Origin: a virus
IMG/VR virus record: IMGVR_UViG_3300045747_000054
Coordinates: 1-64,000 of that record
Length of the DNA stretch: 64,000 nucleotides
Reading direction: 5' to 3' (one strand)
Shown one piece after another: positions 1 to 6,885 of the stretch. Within the stretch, counting starts at the first letter, position 1; every line of letters starts with the position of its first letter. Below the pieces are notes generated by a model. That model was given only the letters and a program-made list of their open reading frames with translations, was not told the origin of the DNA and did no database searches. The position numbers and the translations under genes are program-made.

Positions 1-149
1 TCCCATGCCTCTTTGGCAAGATAGTAGGCATCTTCTACGGGAGGCTTAGGACTACGTTCCCAACCTCCCATGCAATTCTCGTCATACGTAGCTGCCGAAT
101 AGGATGCCAAAAACGTTGCGACGTAATTATTGATGAATTCTTCTTTCAT
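1..149 (-). CDS. hypothetical phage protein, 3' end outside window
   Basis: The reading frame is open from an ATG at 149 to the window edge, giving about 49 residues that begin MKEEFINNYVATF. The start overlaps the stop of the upstream gene as ATGA, the usual coupling in this genome. The visible part is rich in Tyr, Ala and Glu and has no signal peptide. Function is not recognised; the gene is partial because it runs off the window. Confidence 0.6.
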   Translation of the reverse strand, partial: MKEEFINNYVATFLASYSAATYDENCMGGWERSPKPPVEDAYYLAKEAW

Positions 150-412
150 GACAAAACCTCAAAATCCACACCTTCAACGGCATCCATCAGAATCACTAGA
201 ATGCTCATTTCAGTTTCGAACAAATACAGACGATTCGAAGGCAGTCGCTGAACCCAAGCACTCTCGCCCTTTCGATGTTTTCGATCAGCCTTGACATCTC
301 TAAGAAGACGCACTGGATAGGGCTTGAATACTACTGGAAACTTGTTGCCCGTGTAGTTCGGATTACGTCTCCAAAATCCAACTACATCTGGAATGTATTC
401 ACGGTTATCCAT
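146..412 (-). CDS. hypothetical protein (88 aa)
   Basis: Start chosen at ATG 412 (MDNREYIPD) because AGGAAAGTAAG directly precedes it; an upstream in-frame ATG lies inside the neighbour and lacks such a site. The protein is basic in its middle (KADRKHRKGE) and acidic or hydrophobic at the C-terminus. Its stop overlaps the next start as ATGA. No family recognised. Confidence 0.65.
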   Translation of the reverse strand: MDNREYIPDVVGFWRRNPNYTGNKFPVVFKPYPVRLLRDVKADRKHRKGESAWVQRLPSNRLYLFETEMSILVILMDAVEGVDFEVLS

Positions 413-413
413 C

Positions 414-608
414 TTACTTTCCTGCCACCAGAACAATACCGTACAGAAGTGCAAAGACTCCATTCCCTACTGTCACGGTTGCCATGAAATATCGAAAGAA
501 CTTGGGAATCACACGACAGGTTGGATCGTTCCAAAGAATCCAAGTAGCGCCAGAACCAAAGACGAATGCTGTGAAATTGAACATAAAATGTAATAGATAA
601 TTACTCAT
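414..608 (-). CDS. small membrane protein (64 aa)
   Basis: Two hydrophobic stretches (about residues 5-24 and 38-62) predict two transmembrane helices with a short loop carrying a Trp-Asn-Asp-Pro turn. The start is inside the last eight bases of the upstream HTH-like gene. Probably an inner-membrane phage accessory protein; function unknown. Confidence 0.6.
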   Translation of the reverse strand: MSNYLLHFMFNFTAFVFGSGATWILWNDPTCRVIPKFFRYFMATVTVGNGVFALLYGIVLVAGK

Positions 609-759
609 TTGCCGAAAGCCCCTCTGTTTCCAACTTGGCAATGATCAATTCGATTTCCTTCACGGAAACCTTCACGAACTTTGCAATCTGCTTGCTAGTA
701 TATCCAAACATGACAAATGCCATGACCTTTGCTTCAAGACTCGGTTCACTATTACTCAT
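601..759 (-). CDS. small helix-turn-helix-like protein (52 aa)
   Basis: A 52-residue reading frame beginning MSNSEPSLEAKV. The segment GYTSKQIAKFVKVSVKEIE has the spacing of a helix-turn-helix (helix, Gly-Tyr turn, recognition helix), as in small phage regulators. It could bind DNA, but it is short and the call rests on pattern only. It overlaps the following membrane gene by eight bases. Confidence 0.55.
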   Translation of the reverse strand: MSNSEPSLEAKVMAFVMFGYTSKQIAKFVKVSVKEIELIIAKLETEGLSANE

Positions 760-760
760 T

Positions 761-928
761 TCACTTGATCCTCACGGTTTCTTTTGTTCCATCGGCATAC
801 TTCAATTCGACACCCTTTTGAAGAATGTTGGTGAGCAGCCTACCGGCATTTGAGCATCGATTACAAATCTGGAAAATTCCAGTACTTGCTCTCATTGACT
901 TGCCGCAATTAACACACTTGACATTCAT
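761..928 (-). CDS. small zinc-ribbon protein (55 aa)
   Basis: Residues 5-8 (CVNC) and 22-25 (CNRC) give a four-cysteine zinc knuckle of the type common in small phage proteins; the C-terminal half is a short basic beta-rich tail. It lies one base upstream of the HTH-like gene in the same operon. Substrate or partner unknown. Confidence 0.6.
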   Translation of the reverse strand: MNVKCVNCGKSMRASTGIFQICNRCSNAGRLLTNILQKGVELKYADGTKETVRIK

Positions 929-934
929 GTTATC

Positions 935-1132
935 TTATTCCTTCTTTCCAAGTGCCATATCGAGCGAAAACACAAATAATGCCATCAGTAATATGACAGT
1001 CACCATTGGTGCCGTCAATGCCATGCACAGAACGGCACCGGCATCACGATCTTTCGGGTTCTCTTCAAGAACACGTTCGGTAAAAATTGCCTGACCAAAG
1101 GCATAGAGACAATAGAGTAGAAAATACATCAT
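935..1132 (-). CDS. small membrane protein (65 aa)
   Basis: Start placed at ATG 1132, which overlaps the stop of the gene before it as ATGA. Two hydrophobic segments (about 1-18 and 34-58) flank a charged loop (ERVLEENPKDRD), predicting a two-helix inner-membrane protein. Function unknown. Confidence 0.6.
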   Translation of the reverse strand: MMYFLLYCLYAFGQAIFTERVLEENPKDRDAGAVLCMALTAPMVTVILLMALFVFSLDMALGKKE

Positions 1133-1287
1133 AGTGACCATAGTATCATTGAAATAATAAGAAATGCAAACATCGGAACAAAAACCCACCAAGAAACGAA
1201 ATAACCCACAGTGAAGATAGCCATGAACGAAATTGTGTTCAATACATTCGAAGGCTTACGTGCCCATTCAATAAACCAAGTCTTCAC
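1129..1287 (-). CDS. small membrane protein (52 aa), GTG start
   Basis: Begins at GTG 1287 inside the stop of the upstream gene (GTGA overlap). After a short amphipathic N-terminus (KTWFIEWARK) the rest is hydrophobic with two closely spaced helices. Its neighbours are also small membrane proteins, so the group may form one membrane-associated set; function unknown. Confidence 0.5.
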   Translation of the reverse strand: MKTWFIEWARKPSNVLNTISFMAIFTVGYFVSWWVFVPMFAFLIISMILWSL

Positions 1288-1463
1288 AGAATGGCATCCT
1301 TACGAACACAAATATAACCATAACCCTGAGAATGAACCGAAATACCACCCTTTGCTTCGCATTCCGCGATTATCGCATGAGTTCCCTTGATACCTTCGTA
1401 TGACATCAAAACGATGAATACAAATAACAGTACAAAAAACAGAACTAGTTGATACAGTTTCAT
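1284..1463 (-). CDS. small membrane-anchored protein (59 aa)
   Basis: One N-terminal hydrophobic segment (LVLFFVLLFVFIVLM) followed by a small polar domain with two Cys (in AECEAK and YICVRK), so an anchored periplasmic or cytoplasmic mini-domain. The stop overlaps a GTG start of the next gene. Function unknown. Confidence 0.55.
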   Translation of the reverse strand: MKLYQLVLFFVLLFVFIVLMSYEGIKGTHAIIAECEAKGGISVHSQGYGYICVRKDAIL

Positions 1464-1465
1464 AA

Positions 1466-1660
1466 TTATTCTCCAACAACCTCGATAGGATCCTGTGCGT
1501 ACATATACCAGTCAGGAACGCGAGTTTCCTTGTTCTGTTCGTTATACTTGAACTGGAATGCCTTTGCTGCCTTCAAAGTAGGAAACTCGACAACTTCATC
1601 GACTCGTTGACCCCATCCACGCTCAGATTCGATGATGGTGACACGATAGAACTTTTTCAT
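1466..1660 (-). CDS. conserved phage protein (64 aa)
   Basis: Soluble protein with a compact pattern: beta strand MKKFYRVTII, a glycine-tryptophan turn (ERGWGQ), a helix rich in Ala and Lys, then VPDWYMYAQDPIEVV. I recognise this layout as recurrent among hypothetical proteins of large phages, but no function is known to me. Confidence 0.7.
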   Translation of the reverse strand: MKKFYRVTIIESERGWGQRVDEVVEFPTLKAAKAFQFKYNEQNKETRVPDWYMYAQDPIEVVGE

Positions 1661-1675
1661 GATAGAAACTCTCTT

Positions 1676-1858
1676 TTACAGACTGTTCAGAAGAAGACTT
1701 GCCCACACCAGAAACCCGCCAGTGAGAATCAATGTAAAAACATCGGTGGCACGGTTAGTTTCGACAGTACGAGGATATTCGGCAAATGCCAGCAACCCAA
1801 GACGTACAATCAGAGCAATAATTTGCATAACCACATAGACAACAAGAAAACTCTTCAT
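1676..1858 (-). CDS. small membrane protein (60 aa)
   Basis: Two predicted transmembrane segments (about residues 3-26 and 40-58) with a charged connector. Starts with MKSFLVVYVVMQ. Function unknown. Confidence 0.6.
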   Translation of the reverse strand: MKSFLVVYVVMQIIALIVRLGLLAFAEYPRTVETNRATDVFTLILTGGFLVWASLLLNSL

Positions 1859-1864
1859 AATAAC

Positions 1865-2137
1865 TTACTTCCTGAAATACTTGATTATTTCAATAACCAT
1901 CTGTGGAATATACCAGAACACATTGACACATGTCTTCATTTGATAGATTGCCATGACTTCTTCACAATTTATGACAATAGGACAACTGCCATTTCCAGTA
2001 GATTCCCATGTGACCTTGGTACCTTCCTGATTCACATTTCGGTCAAAATGAAACTTACGAAACCACATGTCTACCGAAACACCATTCTTATAGATGATGC
2101 GAACCAGAAACTTAGAACGAAACAGTGTAACACTCAT
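1865..2137 (-). CDS. hypothetical protein (90 aa)
   Basis: Start set at ATG 2137 (MSVTLFRSK), which overlaps the previous stop as ATGA. The protein alternates aromatic and basic residues, and its last 20 residues (WYIPQMVIEIIKYFRK) could form an amphipathic or membrane-associated helix. Not recognised. Confidence 0.55.
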   Translation of the reverse strand: MSVTLFRSKFLVRIIYKNGVSVDMWFRKFHFDRNVNQEGTKVTWESTGNGSCPIVINCEEVMAIYQMKTCVNVFWYIPQMVIEIIKYFRK

Positions 2138-2337
2138 GAATTTCTGACTCCAACTCCAATAACCCAACCAGAACGCATTTCCGTAGTATTCCAGAAAACA
2201 ACTGGACCGTGAAAATCATTGTGATAGAGCATCAGGCGAGGAACATTGTCCCACTCTGGCTTATCGGGTGTAGGATCGATAGGATCATAGGCACGTTCGG
2301 TACCATCTGAATGCTGATAGAAATAATATTGACTCAT
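2134..2337 (-). CDS. hypothetical protein (67 aa)
   Basis: Aromatic, proline-rich small protein (DPIDPTPDKPEWDNVP). The upstream stretch to 2501 carries no gene, so this is the first gene after a break. Function unknown. Confidence 0.55.
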   Translation of the reverse strand: MSQYYFYQHSDGTERAYDPIDPTPDKPEWDNVPRLMLYHNDFHGPVVFWNTTEMRSGWVIGVGVRNS

Positions 2338-2501
2338 TTTTAGAAAAGACCTTTTTGCGAAAATTTTTACGGGGAATTTTTTAGGATTGGGATTACAAAA
2401 AATTTACTAGGAAGCTTACTAGGGGGTGGGGCAAGTCGGTATGGGAACCCATTGACATATATGAGACTCTATTTCCTAGTGTCTCACGGTGGGTACCCGT
2501 A
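2338..2501. other. intergenic region with hairpins
   Basis: No convincing gene. On the minus strand a six-base stem (TGAGAC with GTCTCA, around 2463-2489) is followed by AT-rich sequence with runs of T close to the next start, which could serve as terminator, leader or both. A GGGTACCC palindrome is also present. No good -35/-10 pair was seen. Confidence 0.4.
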
Positions 2502-2603
2502 CTACTCGGCACCCCACACTAGTAGTACCCTGATGATAGCCCATACCAGACCTCCAATTACCATCCACGCAATGATTGTGACAATTCTCTCAAAATCACT
2601 CAT
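2502..2603 (-). CDS. single-helix membrane peptide (33 aa)
   Basis: A short frame starting one base after the preceding stop. It encodes MSDFERIVTII followed by one hydrophobic helix rich in Trp, Val and Ile. Position directly behind a well supported gene and the clean single-pass profile support it, but length alone makes it uncertain. Confidence 0.45.
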   Translation of the reverse strand: MSDFERIVTIIAWMVIGGLVWAIIRVLLVWGAE

Positions 2604-2604
2604 T

Positions 2605-3318
2605 TCACGCAGCCTTCTGATTGCCGTAACGATACCCGAAACGCGCAGCCTGATCGGCATGTGCCTTGACATTATGGCGCAGCGAGGCAACCGCGTGCAA
2701 TGCACAACGCTTCGCCTCAATCTGTACCGCATCCATGTCAATCGCGGGAATACCAATCTTTTCGCAATTGAGATCATATGCCCATACGATATCAAGGTAG
2801 TTATTGTATGTCTTACCATTCTTGGCAACCACCGGACCCATACGGTCACTGGTAGCAATGGCAAACTTATGGCAATGGATGCTCTTCCACGGGCTGATGG
2901 GGTAGTTCGCGTCGATCACTACTACTACCTTACCAATAGTACCCTTGCCACTGCGACCCTTATAGACATGGGCAGTGTCACCCTTACGGATAACCTTTAG
3001 GTCGGCTTCGGTGTCCGCAGTGATCTTGGACAGTGCATAGTCATACTGTGCATCGTAATAGCGGGTATAGGCATCTTCCGAAACATCGACCGTGATCGTG
3101 TCAGAATTCTCGATTTCCTGCGAACTCAGGATGCCATTGTCATCCACGAAATGCGCAAACGGGAACGAACCCCATTCATCACTCATGATGCGACGGTATT
3201 CCTCATTGCAATACAGAACACTGCCTTCGGCAATGGTCTTTGTGACAGGCACGGCATTCTGATTCTGCTCATAAGAGAGCTTGTAATCATAGGGCTTGCG
3301 GGTGAACGTGATCGACAT
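2605..3318 (-). CDS. hypothetical phage protein (237 aa)
   Basis: First gene of the transcription unit driven by the promoter at 3345-3372. Soluble protein with an acidic N-terminal half. A central basic, glycine-rich segment (HVYKGRSGKGTIGKVVVV) is KOW/SH3-like and could contact nucleic acid. The C-terminus is Ala/His-rich (HAVASLRHNVKAHADQAARFG). No catalytic motif recognised; the composition and strong promoter suggest an early-expressed accessory protein. Confidence 0.75.
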   Translation of the reverse strand: MSITFTRKPYDYKLSYEQNQNAVPVTKTIAEGSVLYCNEEYRRIMSDEWGSFPFAHFVDDNGILSSQEIENSDTITVDVSEDAYTRYYDAQYDYALSKITADTEADLKVIRKGDTAHVYKGRSGKGTIGKVVVVIDANYPISPWKSIHCHKFAIATSDRMGPVVAKNGKTYNNYLDIVWAYDLNCEKIGIPAIDMDAVQIEAKRCALHAVASLRHNVKAHADQAARFGYRYGNQKAA

Positions 3319-3344
3319 AAAAGATTTCCTTAACCTTATGATTC

Positions 3345-3372
3345 ATTATAGCATTTGGATCGTGAAAGTCAA
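3345..3372 (-). promoter_or_regulatory. sigma70-type promoter
   Basis: Minus strand TTGACT (3372-3367), 16-base spacer ending TGC (extended -10), TATAAT (3350-3345), followed by GAATCATAAGGTTAAGGA that leads into the start of the 237-residue gene. One of a series of near-identical promoters in this region. Confidence 0.85.
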
Positions 3373-3493
3373 GTATCAAAAACATTAATAATATCAGATA
3401 CTTACAGTGAATAGATACTTTTGCTGAAACTTCAATAATATCAATGACTTACGAGAATACGTGAATAGATACTCTATTTGACATATCAATTTG

Positions 3494-3513
3494 ACTTATT
3501 AAATATTATGTAA
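3494..3513. repeat. 20-bp AT-rich repeat, inverted copy of 8664-8683
   Basis: The 20 bases here are the exact reverse complement of 8664-8683 (TTACATAATATTTAATAAGT). Both copies lie in non-coding sequence next to a transcription terminator. A role as a transcription-unit boundary or protein-binding site is possible. Confidence 0.6.
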
Positions 3514-3526
3514 ACTCAGTGGATAT

Positions 3527-3551
3527 CAAAAAGGCACCATTACAGTGCCTT
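3527..3551 (-). terminator. rho-independent terminator
   Basis: On the minus strand AAGGCAC and GTGCCTT (3551-3545 and 3537-3531) form a stem closed by a short loop, followed by TTTTTGAT. It lies just after the stop of the 81-residue gene and ends that transcription unit. Confidence 0.75.
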
Positions 3552-3556
3552 GATTC

Positions 3557-3802
3557 TTACTCGCAGTCTGCGAAACTTGCGGCATTGTCATAATTCTCAC
3601 ATTCCAGCAGAAAATGCTGATCGGCTAGAATCTCAACTTCGATGCTATCGTCGCAAGTTTCTGCCTGATGCGGGTACCATTCGACCTGAATCTCACGCAC
3701 CATGTCCAGCGTGATATGATTCAGTTCGGCAATGTCACGATCCGAAAGACCCCTATCGATCATTTCACCGACAGTGATGACCAATTCGTTGAAATAACTC
3801 AT
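3557..3802 (-). CDS. small HTH-like protein (81 aa)
   Basis: Start at ATG 3802 (MSYFNELVITV), directly after the preceding stop. Residues about 14-40 (MIDRGLSDRDIAELNHITLDMVREI) resemble a helix-turn-helix; the C-terminal half is strongly acidic and could mimic DNA or bind a partner. Last gene of its unit, with a terminator just downstream. Confidence 0.6.
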   Translation of the reverse strand: MSYFNELVITVGEMIDRGLSDRDIAELNHITLDMVREIQVEWYPHQAETCDDSIEVEILADQHFLLECENYDNAASFADCE

Positions 3803-3803
3803 T

Positions 3804-4034
3804 TTACTTAACGCTCTTGACGTAATCAGAAAGACCATCGACCAGCCTACGCAGGTGGCTGAATGCCTCTTCCAGACTCTTGTGGTCATGGTATTCATCG
3901 GCACAGAGTGCCATGCTACGGGGACGGCAACCATTCACAGACTTGTAGAAATCACTGTAGAAGTCACCGAGAGCATTGAACTCTTCGCTCAACTTCTCAG
4001 AACCAACCAGCAGATAACCGTTTTCGTAACTCAT
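3804..4034 (-). CDS. hypothetical protein (76 aa)
   Basis: Mostly helical, acidic protein with two internal Cys. It is the first gene after the promoter at 4040-4067. Not recognised. Confidence 0.65.
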   Translation of the reverse strand: MSYENGYLLVGSEKLSEEFNALGDFYSDFYKSVNGCRPRSMALCADEYHDHKSLEEAFSHLRRLVDGLSDYVKSVK

Positions 4035-4039
4035 GATTT

Positions 4040-4067
4040 ATAATACCATATTGGTGAGAATACACAA
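4040..4067 (-). promoter_or_regulatory. sigma70-type promoter
   Basis: Minus strand TTGTGT (4067-4062), 16-base spacer ending ATGG, TATTAT (4045-4040). Same spacing and extended -10 as the neighbouring promoters. Confidence 0.75.
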
Positions 4068-4176
4068 GTGAATAAACTTCAGTAAATTCAGTAACTCACA
4101 GAATGCTCAGGAACTATCAGGGATTTAACATAAGAGTTATTATGTTTAATACTATTCATTGATCTGCTACACAGAC

Positions 4177-4205
4177 ATTGTATAACAGATTCAAGTACTT
4201 GTCAA
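4177..4205 (-). promoter_or_regulatory. strong sigma70 promoter with non-coding leader
   Basis: Minus strand TTGACA (4205-4200), 17-base spacer, TACAAT (4182-4177). Unlike the rest of the series it lacks the GAATCAT downstream box, and it is followed by about 110 bases of untranslated sequence. That leader contains a hairpin (AACATAA with TTATGTT, near 4129-4151) before a second promoter at 4040-4067. Confidence 0.7.
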
Positions 4206-4211
4206 GTTTTT

Positions 4212-4340
4212 TCAGAAGAATCCGCAGAGTGTCCTGTCACCATGAGTTGTCCAGCACAAAAACAGTGCAAGAACCATTCCGAATAGAATAGGGAATATGT
4301 TGTTTTCTAACCACATTCCGAGATTATGTAATACGTTCAC
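4212..4340 (-). CDS. small membrane peptide (42 aa), GTG start
   Basis: GTG start at 4340 overlaps the preceding stop as GTGA. Encodes an N-terminal polar part and one hydrophobic helix (IFPILFGMVLALFLCW). It ends immediately before the TTGACA promoter. Confidence 0.45.
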   Translation of the reverse strand: MNVLHNLGMWLENNIFPILFGMVLALFLCWTTHGDRTLCGFF

Positions 4341-4504
4341 GAAATCTTCTCCAAAGTCTCACGATGAACCCACCAGTCATTTTCGAATCCGAAAGAGACA
4401 TAGATGTTTTCACCTACAATATCCTTGATCCATCCACGGCAACCCGTGAGGTATCGACCGCATTCGGTGTAGCGAACACGATCATTGATCTTGAGTGTAC
4501 TCAT
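4337..4504 (-). CDS. small KOW/SH3-like protein (55 aa)
   Basis: The pattern KINDRVRYTECGRYLTGCRG followed by GWIKDIVGENIYVSF resembles a KOW or SH3-like barrel as found in ribosome- or RNA-binding domains. The start at 4504 is a guess; in-frame ATGs at 4528 and 4546 are alternatives and none has a strong ribosome site. Confidence 0.55.
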   Translation of the reverse strand: MSTLKINDRVRYTECGRYLTGCRGWIKDIVGENIYVSFGFENDWWVHRETLEKIS

Positions 4505-4547
4505 TGAGGTATCCGTGCGATTCATCATTGGAGTTACAATAAACATA

Positions 4548-4907
4548 TTACATGCAATGGTAGGTTTCAGTGGACGGATCGCAACACGCGGGAGTGTCAA
4601 AGGCAACCCAGATCTTCTTGCCATTGCCCAGAAGATTTTCCTTCCACTCACCCTTGCCCTTGATGAGCTTCGCGTATTCACGCTCTTCCATGACAACCAT
4701 TTCTTCGGGAGCATCGCCACGATGATCATAACCAGCAGCCTTCGCACGCTTCAGTTCTTCCACGTAGCGAGTCCATTCCTTAAGGCTGATCTCAAGCTTG
4801 CGGCGCAGTGCCACGCCTTCGTACTTGTAGGCATTCTTGTAGCGCGATTCGACGCGGTACAGGGACATGCTGTAAATGAGAATGAAGTTGTTAGTTGACT
4901 TAGCCAT
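4548..4907 (-). CDS. hypothetical protein (119 aa)
   Basis: Start at ATG 4907 (MAKSTNNF) follows AAGGAAATCGGAAAAG and the promoter at 4939-4966. Helical central part with many Lys, Arg and Glu; C-terminus carries CC and a His-Cys pair that might bind metal. Not recognised. Confidence 0.7.
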   Translation of the reverse strand: MAKSTNNFILIYSMSLYRVESRYKNAYKYEGVALRRKLEISLKEWTRYVEELKRAKAAGYDHRGDAPEEMVVMEEREYAKLIKGKGEWKENLLGNGKKIWVAFDTPACCDPSTETYHCM

Positions 4908-4938
4908 GATCTTTTCCGATTTCCTTAACCTATGATTC

Positions 4939-4966
4939 ATTATAGCATTTCGATTAAGAAATGCAA
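4939..4966 (-). promoter_or_regulatory. sigma70-type promoter
   Basis: Minus strand TTGCAT (4966-4961), 16-base spacer ending TGC, TATAAT (4944-4939), then GAATCATAGGTTAAGGA. Confidence 0.85.
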
Positions 4967-4990
4967 GTGAATAAATCCTTTAGGAATCAA

Positions 4991-5365
4991 TTACTTAATG
5001 AAGTTGTAGTCATCGTCGCGGCAGTTGGCAGCAACCATGCTCGAAATGAATCGCGCCGCAGCCTGAATCTTGTCGCCCCTGAACATGGTGGAGTCATTGT
5101 AGACCTCATCATTCGGGATATACGTACCCCATGCGAATTGATTCCGCGCACCCTGATAGACCACAATCTCGTCACTGCAACGTGCCTCAGAGAATGCAAC
5201 CACCCCCTTGATCGTAGTGATGGCAAAGCCACGCTCGCGACCATTGACATACAGTTCAATCGCAGCCTCACCCGTGCAAGCGTATGCCTTGAGGTTACGC
5301 TTGACCTGTGCCAGAACTTTTCGGGCAACGAAGTTGATGGTGCAATCGACGGTCTTGATACTCAT
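4991..5365 (-). CDS. hypothetical protein (124 aa)
   Basis: Single gene between two promoters. Mixed alpha/beta, with a basic N-terminus (RKVLAQVKRNLK) and a conserved-looking core IELYVNGRERGFAITT. The stop TAA is the first part of the TAAGTnATTGAT box that ends many units here. Function unknown. Confidence 0.7.
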   Translation of the reverse strand: MSIKTVDCTINFVARKVLAQVKRNLKAYACTGEAAIELYVNGRERGFAITTIKGVVAFSEARCSDEIVVYQGARNQFAWGTYIPNDEVYNDSTMFRGDKIQAAARFISSMVAANCRDDDYNFIK

Positions 5366-5396
5366 GGGATTTCTCTATTTCCTAACTCTATGATTC

Positions 5397-5424
5397 ATTA
5401 TAGCATTCCCATTAAGAAATGCAA
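5397..5424 (-). promoter_or_regulatory. sigma70-type promoter
   Basis: Minus strand TTGCAT (5424-5419), 16-base spacer ending TGC, TATAAT (5402-5397), then GAATCATAGAGTTAGGA. Drives the 124-residue gene. Confidence 0.85.
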
Positions 5425-5444
5425 GTGAATAAATCCTTTAGATA

Positions 5445-5552
5445 TCAATCACATAGCGCAAAGAAGATCATGAAGATTATGACAGCCAGCCAGTGTCCCC
5501 AAATCAGAGCAAGCAATGCAAACAGCAGAAAAACTTGAGACTTATGAATCAC
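5445..5552 (-). CDS. membrane peptide (35 aa), GTG start
   Basis: GTG at 5552 lies seven bases after AGGATC, directly behind the stop of the previous gene. Nearly the whole peptide is hydrophobic (FLLFALLALIWGHWLAV), one or two helices. The clean ribosome site and tight packing support translation. Confidence 0.5.
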   Translation of the reverse strand: MIHKSQVFLLFALLALIWGHWLAVIIFMIFFALCD

Positions 5553-5747
5553 TTAGATGATCCTACCAGACAGATTGCAACGCTGAATGTATCCATTCCC
5601 ATTGATTCGGAAAACGTGATAGTTTTCAGCAGTCAGACCCTTGCGCTTGACTACAGTTTGAATGCCTTCGATGGTATCCATCAGCACAGTCTCAGGAAAC
5701 ATTCCGAGACATGCGACAAGAAACGTGCCAGTTTTGAACCCTTTCAT
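5553..5747 (-). CDS. hypothetical protein (64 aa)
   Basis: Small basic protein with a hydrophobic N-terminal segment (GTFLVACLGMF) that could be a weak membrane anchor, then VVKRKGLTAENYHVFRI. Not recognised. Confidence 0.55.
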   Translation of the reverse strand: MKGFKTGTFLVACLGMFPETVLMDTIEGIQTVVKRKGLTAENYHVFRINGNGYIQRCNLSGRII

Positions 5748-5748
5748 T

Positions 5749-5943
5749 TTACTTGGTTTCCTTGAGCAATTGCTTGAGTTGTTCCAGAGTCTTTTTCTGA
5801 AAGGCTACGCGACCCCTAGCTTGTGACAGAGTTTCTCTGGCACCCTCTAGTGCCGATTTGGCACGCTCAATCGAAATCTTGAGATTAATGCGCTCACGGA
5901 CAATTCGATTCGCTTCGCGATTGCTGACGGTCTTCATACTCAT
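5749..5943 (-). CDS. small coiled-coil protein (64 aa)
   Basis: Almost entirely heptad-like helix with alternating Leu/Ala and Arg/Glu (RAKSALEGARETLSQARGRV). Starts MSMKTVSNREANR; ATG 5937 is an alternative. First gene after the promoter at 5975-6002. Confidence 0.65.
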   Translation of the reverse strand: MSMKTVSNREANRIVRERINLKISIERAKSALEGARETLSQARGRVAFQKKTLEQLKQLLKETK

Positions 5944-5974
5944 GGGATTTCTCTATTTCCTAACTCTATGATTC

Positions 5975-6002
5975 ATTATAGCAATTCTGTATTGTTTTGC
6001 AA
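5975..6002 (-). promoter_or_regulatory. sigma70-type promoter
   Basis: Minus strand TTGCAA (6002-5997), 16-base spacer ending TGC, TATAAT (5980-5975), followed by the GAATCATAGAGTTAGGA box. Confidence 0.85.
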
Positions 6003-6030
6003 TAGCAAAAATCGCTGTAATATCAATGAC

Positions 6031-6216
6031 TTACTGGTAGTAAGGAGTCTCTGAGAAATCACCGAACGGACGCAGTTCTGCGACATACGCACCGAACGGG
6101 AAATACTTCTCATTCTCGCGCAGATAGTTGTCGGCATCCACAGATGAAATGAACGGACCCATGTATCGGATGCGCGACGCGCCATCGGTCATGTACACGA
6201 TTATGTAATTACGCAT
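6031..6216 (-). CDS. hypothetical protein (61 aa)
   Basis: Start at ATG 6216 (MRNYIIVYM). A short alpha/beta protein with aromatic clusters (YMGPFISS, NEKYFPFGAYVAEL). The stop begins the TAAGTCATTGAT box. Not recognised. Confidence 0.6.
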   Translation of the reverse strand: MRNYIIVYMTDGASRIRYMGPFISSVDADNYLRENEKYFPFGAYVAELRPFGDFSETPYYQ

Positions 6217-6220
6217 GATC

Positions 6221-6430
6221 TTAACCCCAATCCTTTTTGCCAGCCTGATTGTTATCATAGCCGTAGTGATACGCTTCCACTTCATCCGCAGTCATTTCAG
6301 ACTCAGGGATGCGGCGACCATTGTATGAACCCTCGGGATACCAATGCGGATCCTTCGGACGATCATAGTATGCATCGGCACCACCACGATCATGCGGGCT
6401 ACCATGAAACTGAGGATACTTACCACGCAC
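6221..6430 (-). CDS. conserved phage protein (69 aa), GTG start
   Basis: GTG start at 6430 is preceded by AAAGGAGAAGTATC, a strong ribosome site inside the end of the upstream gene. The sequence is rich in Gly, His, Tyr and Pro (KYPQFHGSPHDRGGADAYY), a pattern I recognise from hypothetical proteins in T4-like and other large phages. Function unknown. Confidence 0.7.
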   Translation of the reverse strand: MRGKYPQFHGSPHDRGGADAYYDRPKDPHWYPEGSYNGRRIPESEMTADEVEAYHYGYDNNQAGKKDWG

Positions 6431-6572
6431 GATACTTCTCCTTTCGGGTATACGCCTTCGCGCTACGCTCGATTCTCTGTCTGAAATACTCGTCGGTTCT
6501 CAGAACCTTTACGAGAGGGTTGCGACGCTTGGACTTCTCAAGGAAGTTCGGCTTGTCAATTATCTTATCCAT
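6420..6572 (-). CDS. small basic protein (50 aa)
   Basis: A 50-residue frame rich in Lys and Arg (KSKRRNPLVKVLR, RKEKYRAW). It is the first gene after the promoter at 6578-6605, and its end contains the ribosome site of the next gene. Its charge suggests nucleic-acid contact, which is only inference. Confidence 0.6.
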   Translation of the reverse strand: MDKIIDKPNFLEKSKRRNPLVKVLRTDEYFRQRIERSAKAYTRKEKYRAW

Positions 6573-6577
6573 GTCTT

Positions 6578-6605
6578 ATAATACCATATTGGGTGAGAAA
6601 CACAA
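6578..6605 (-). promoter_or_regulatory. sigma70-type promoter
   Basis: Minus strand TTGTGT (6605-6600), 16-base spacer ending ATGG, TATTAT (6583-6578). Confidence 0.75.
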
Positions 6606-6615
6606 CAACAAAAAC

Positions 6616-6885
6616 TCATTTAATATCAAAGACTTGCAGGAGTCTAGAATCTAGGTATTTGTGCAGCAGTTTCTTGATATGTATGAACTGATTCTGTTCC
6701 TGTTCGTAAGAAACGAAGTAAACTTCAATTTTCTTTGCCAATTCAGGAGGTTGCCCACGCTCATGATACAAATGCATGGAATGTCGCAGAATCTTCTCTG
6801 CGACATTCACGCGGGACTCTGCCGCAAGATATGCAGCCATGAGTCTATGTTTGTCGATGGTCTTACTTGGCAATACGACCGACAT
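6616..6885 (-). CDS. helical hypothetical protein (89 aa)
   Basis: Start at ATG 6885, 23 bases inside the previous gene, preceded by GGAACGCATTC. Long helices with His and Glu (EKILRHSMHLYHERGQPPELAKK). ATG 6840 is an alternative start. Not recognised. Confidence 0.55.
   Translation of the reverse strand: MSVVLPSKTIDKHRLMAAYLAAESRVNVAEKILRHSMHLYHERGQPPELAKKIEVYFVSYEQEQNQFIHIKKLLHKYLDSRLLQVFDIK

Noticed and set aside
2452-3000. Plus-strand open frame of 182 codons
   Set aside because: Antisense to the 237-residue gene, which has a strong promoter and a good leader; no ribosome site for the plus frame.
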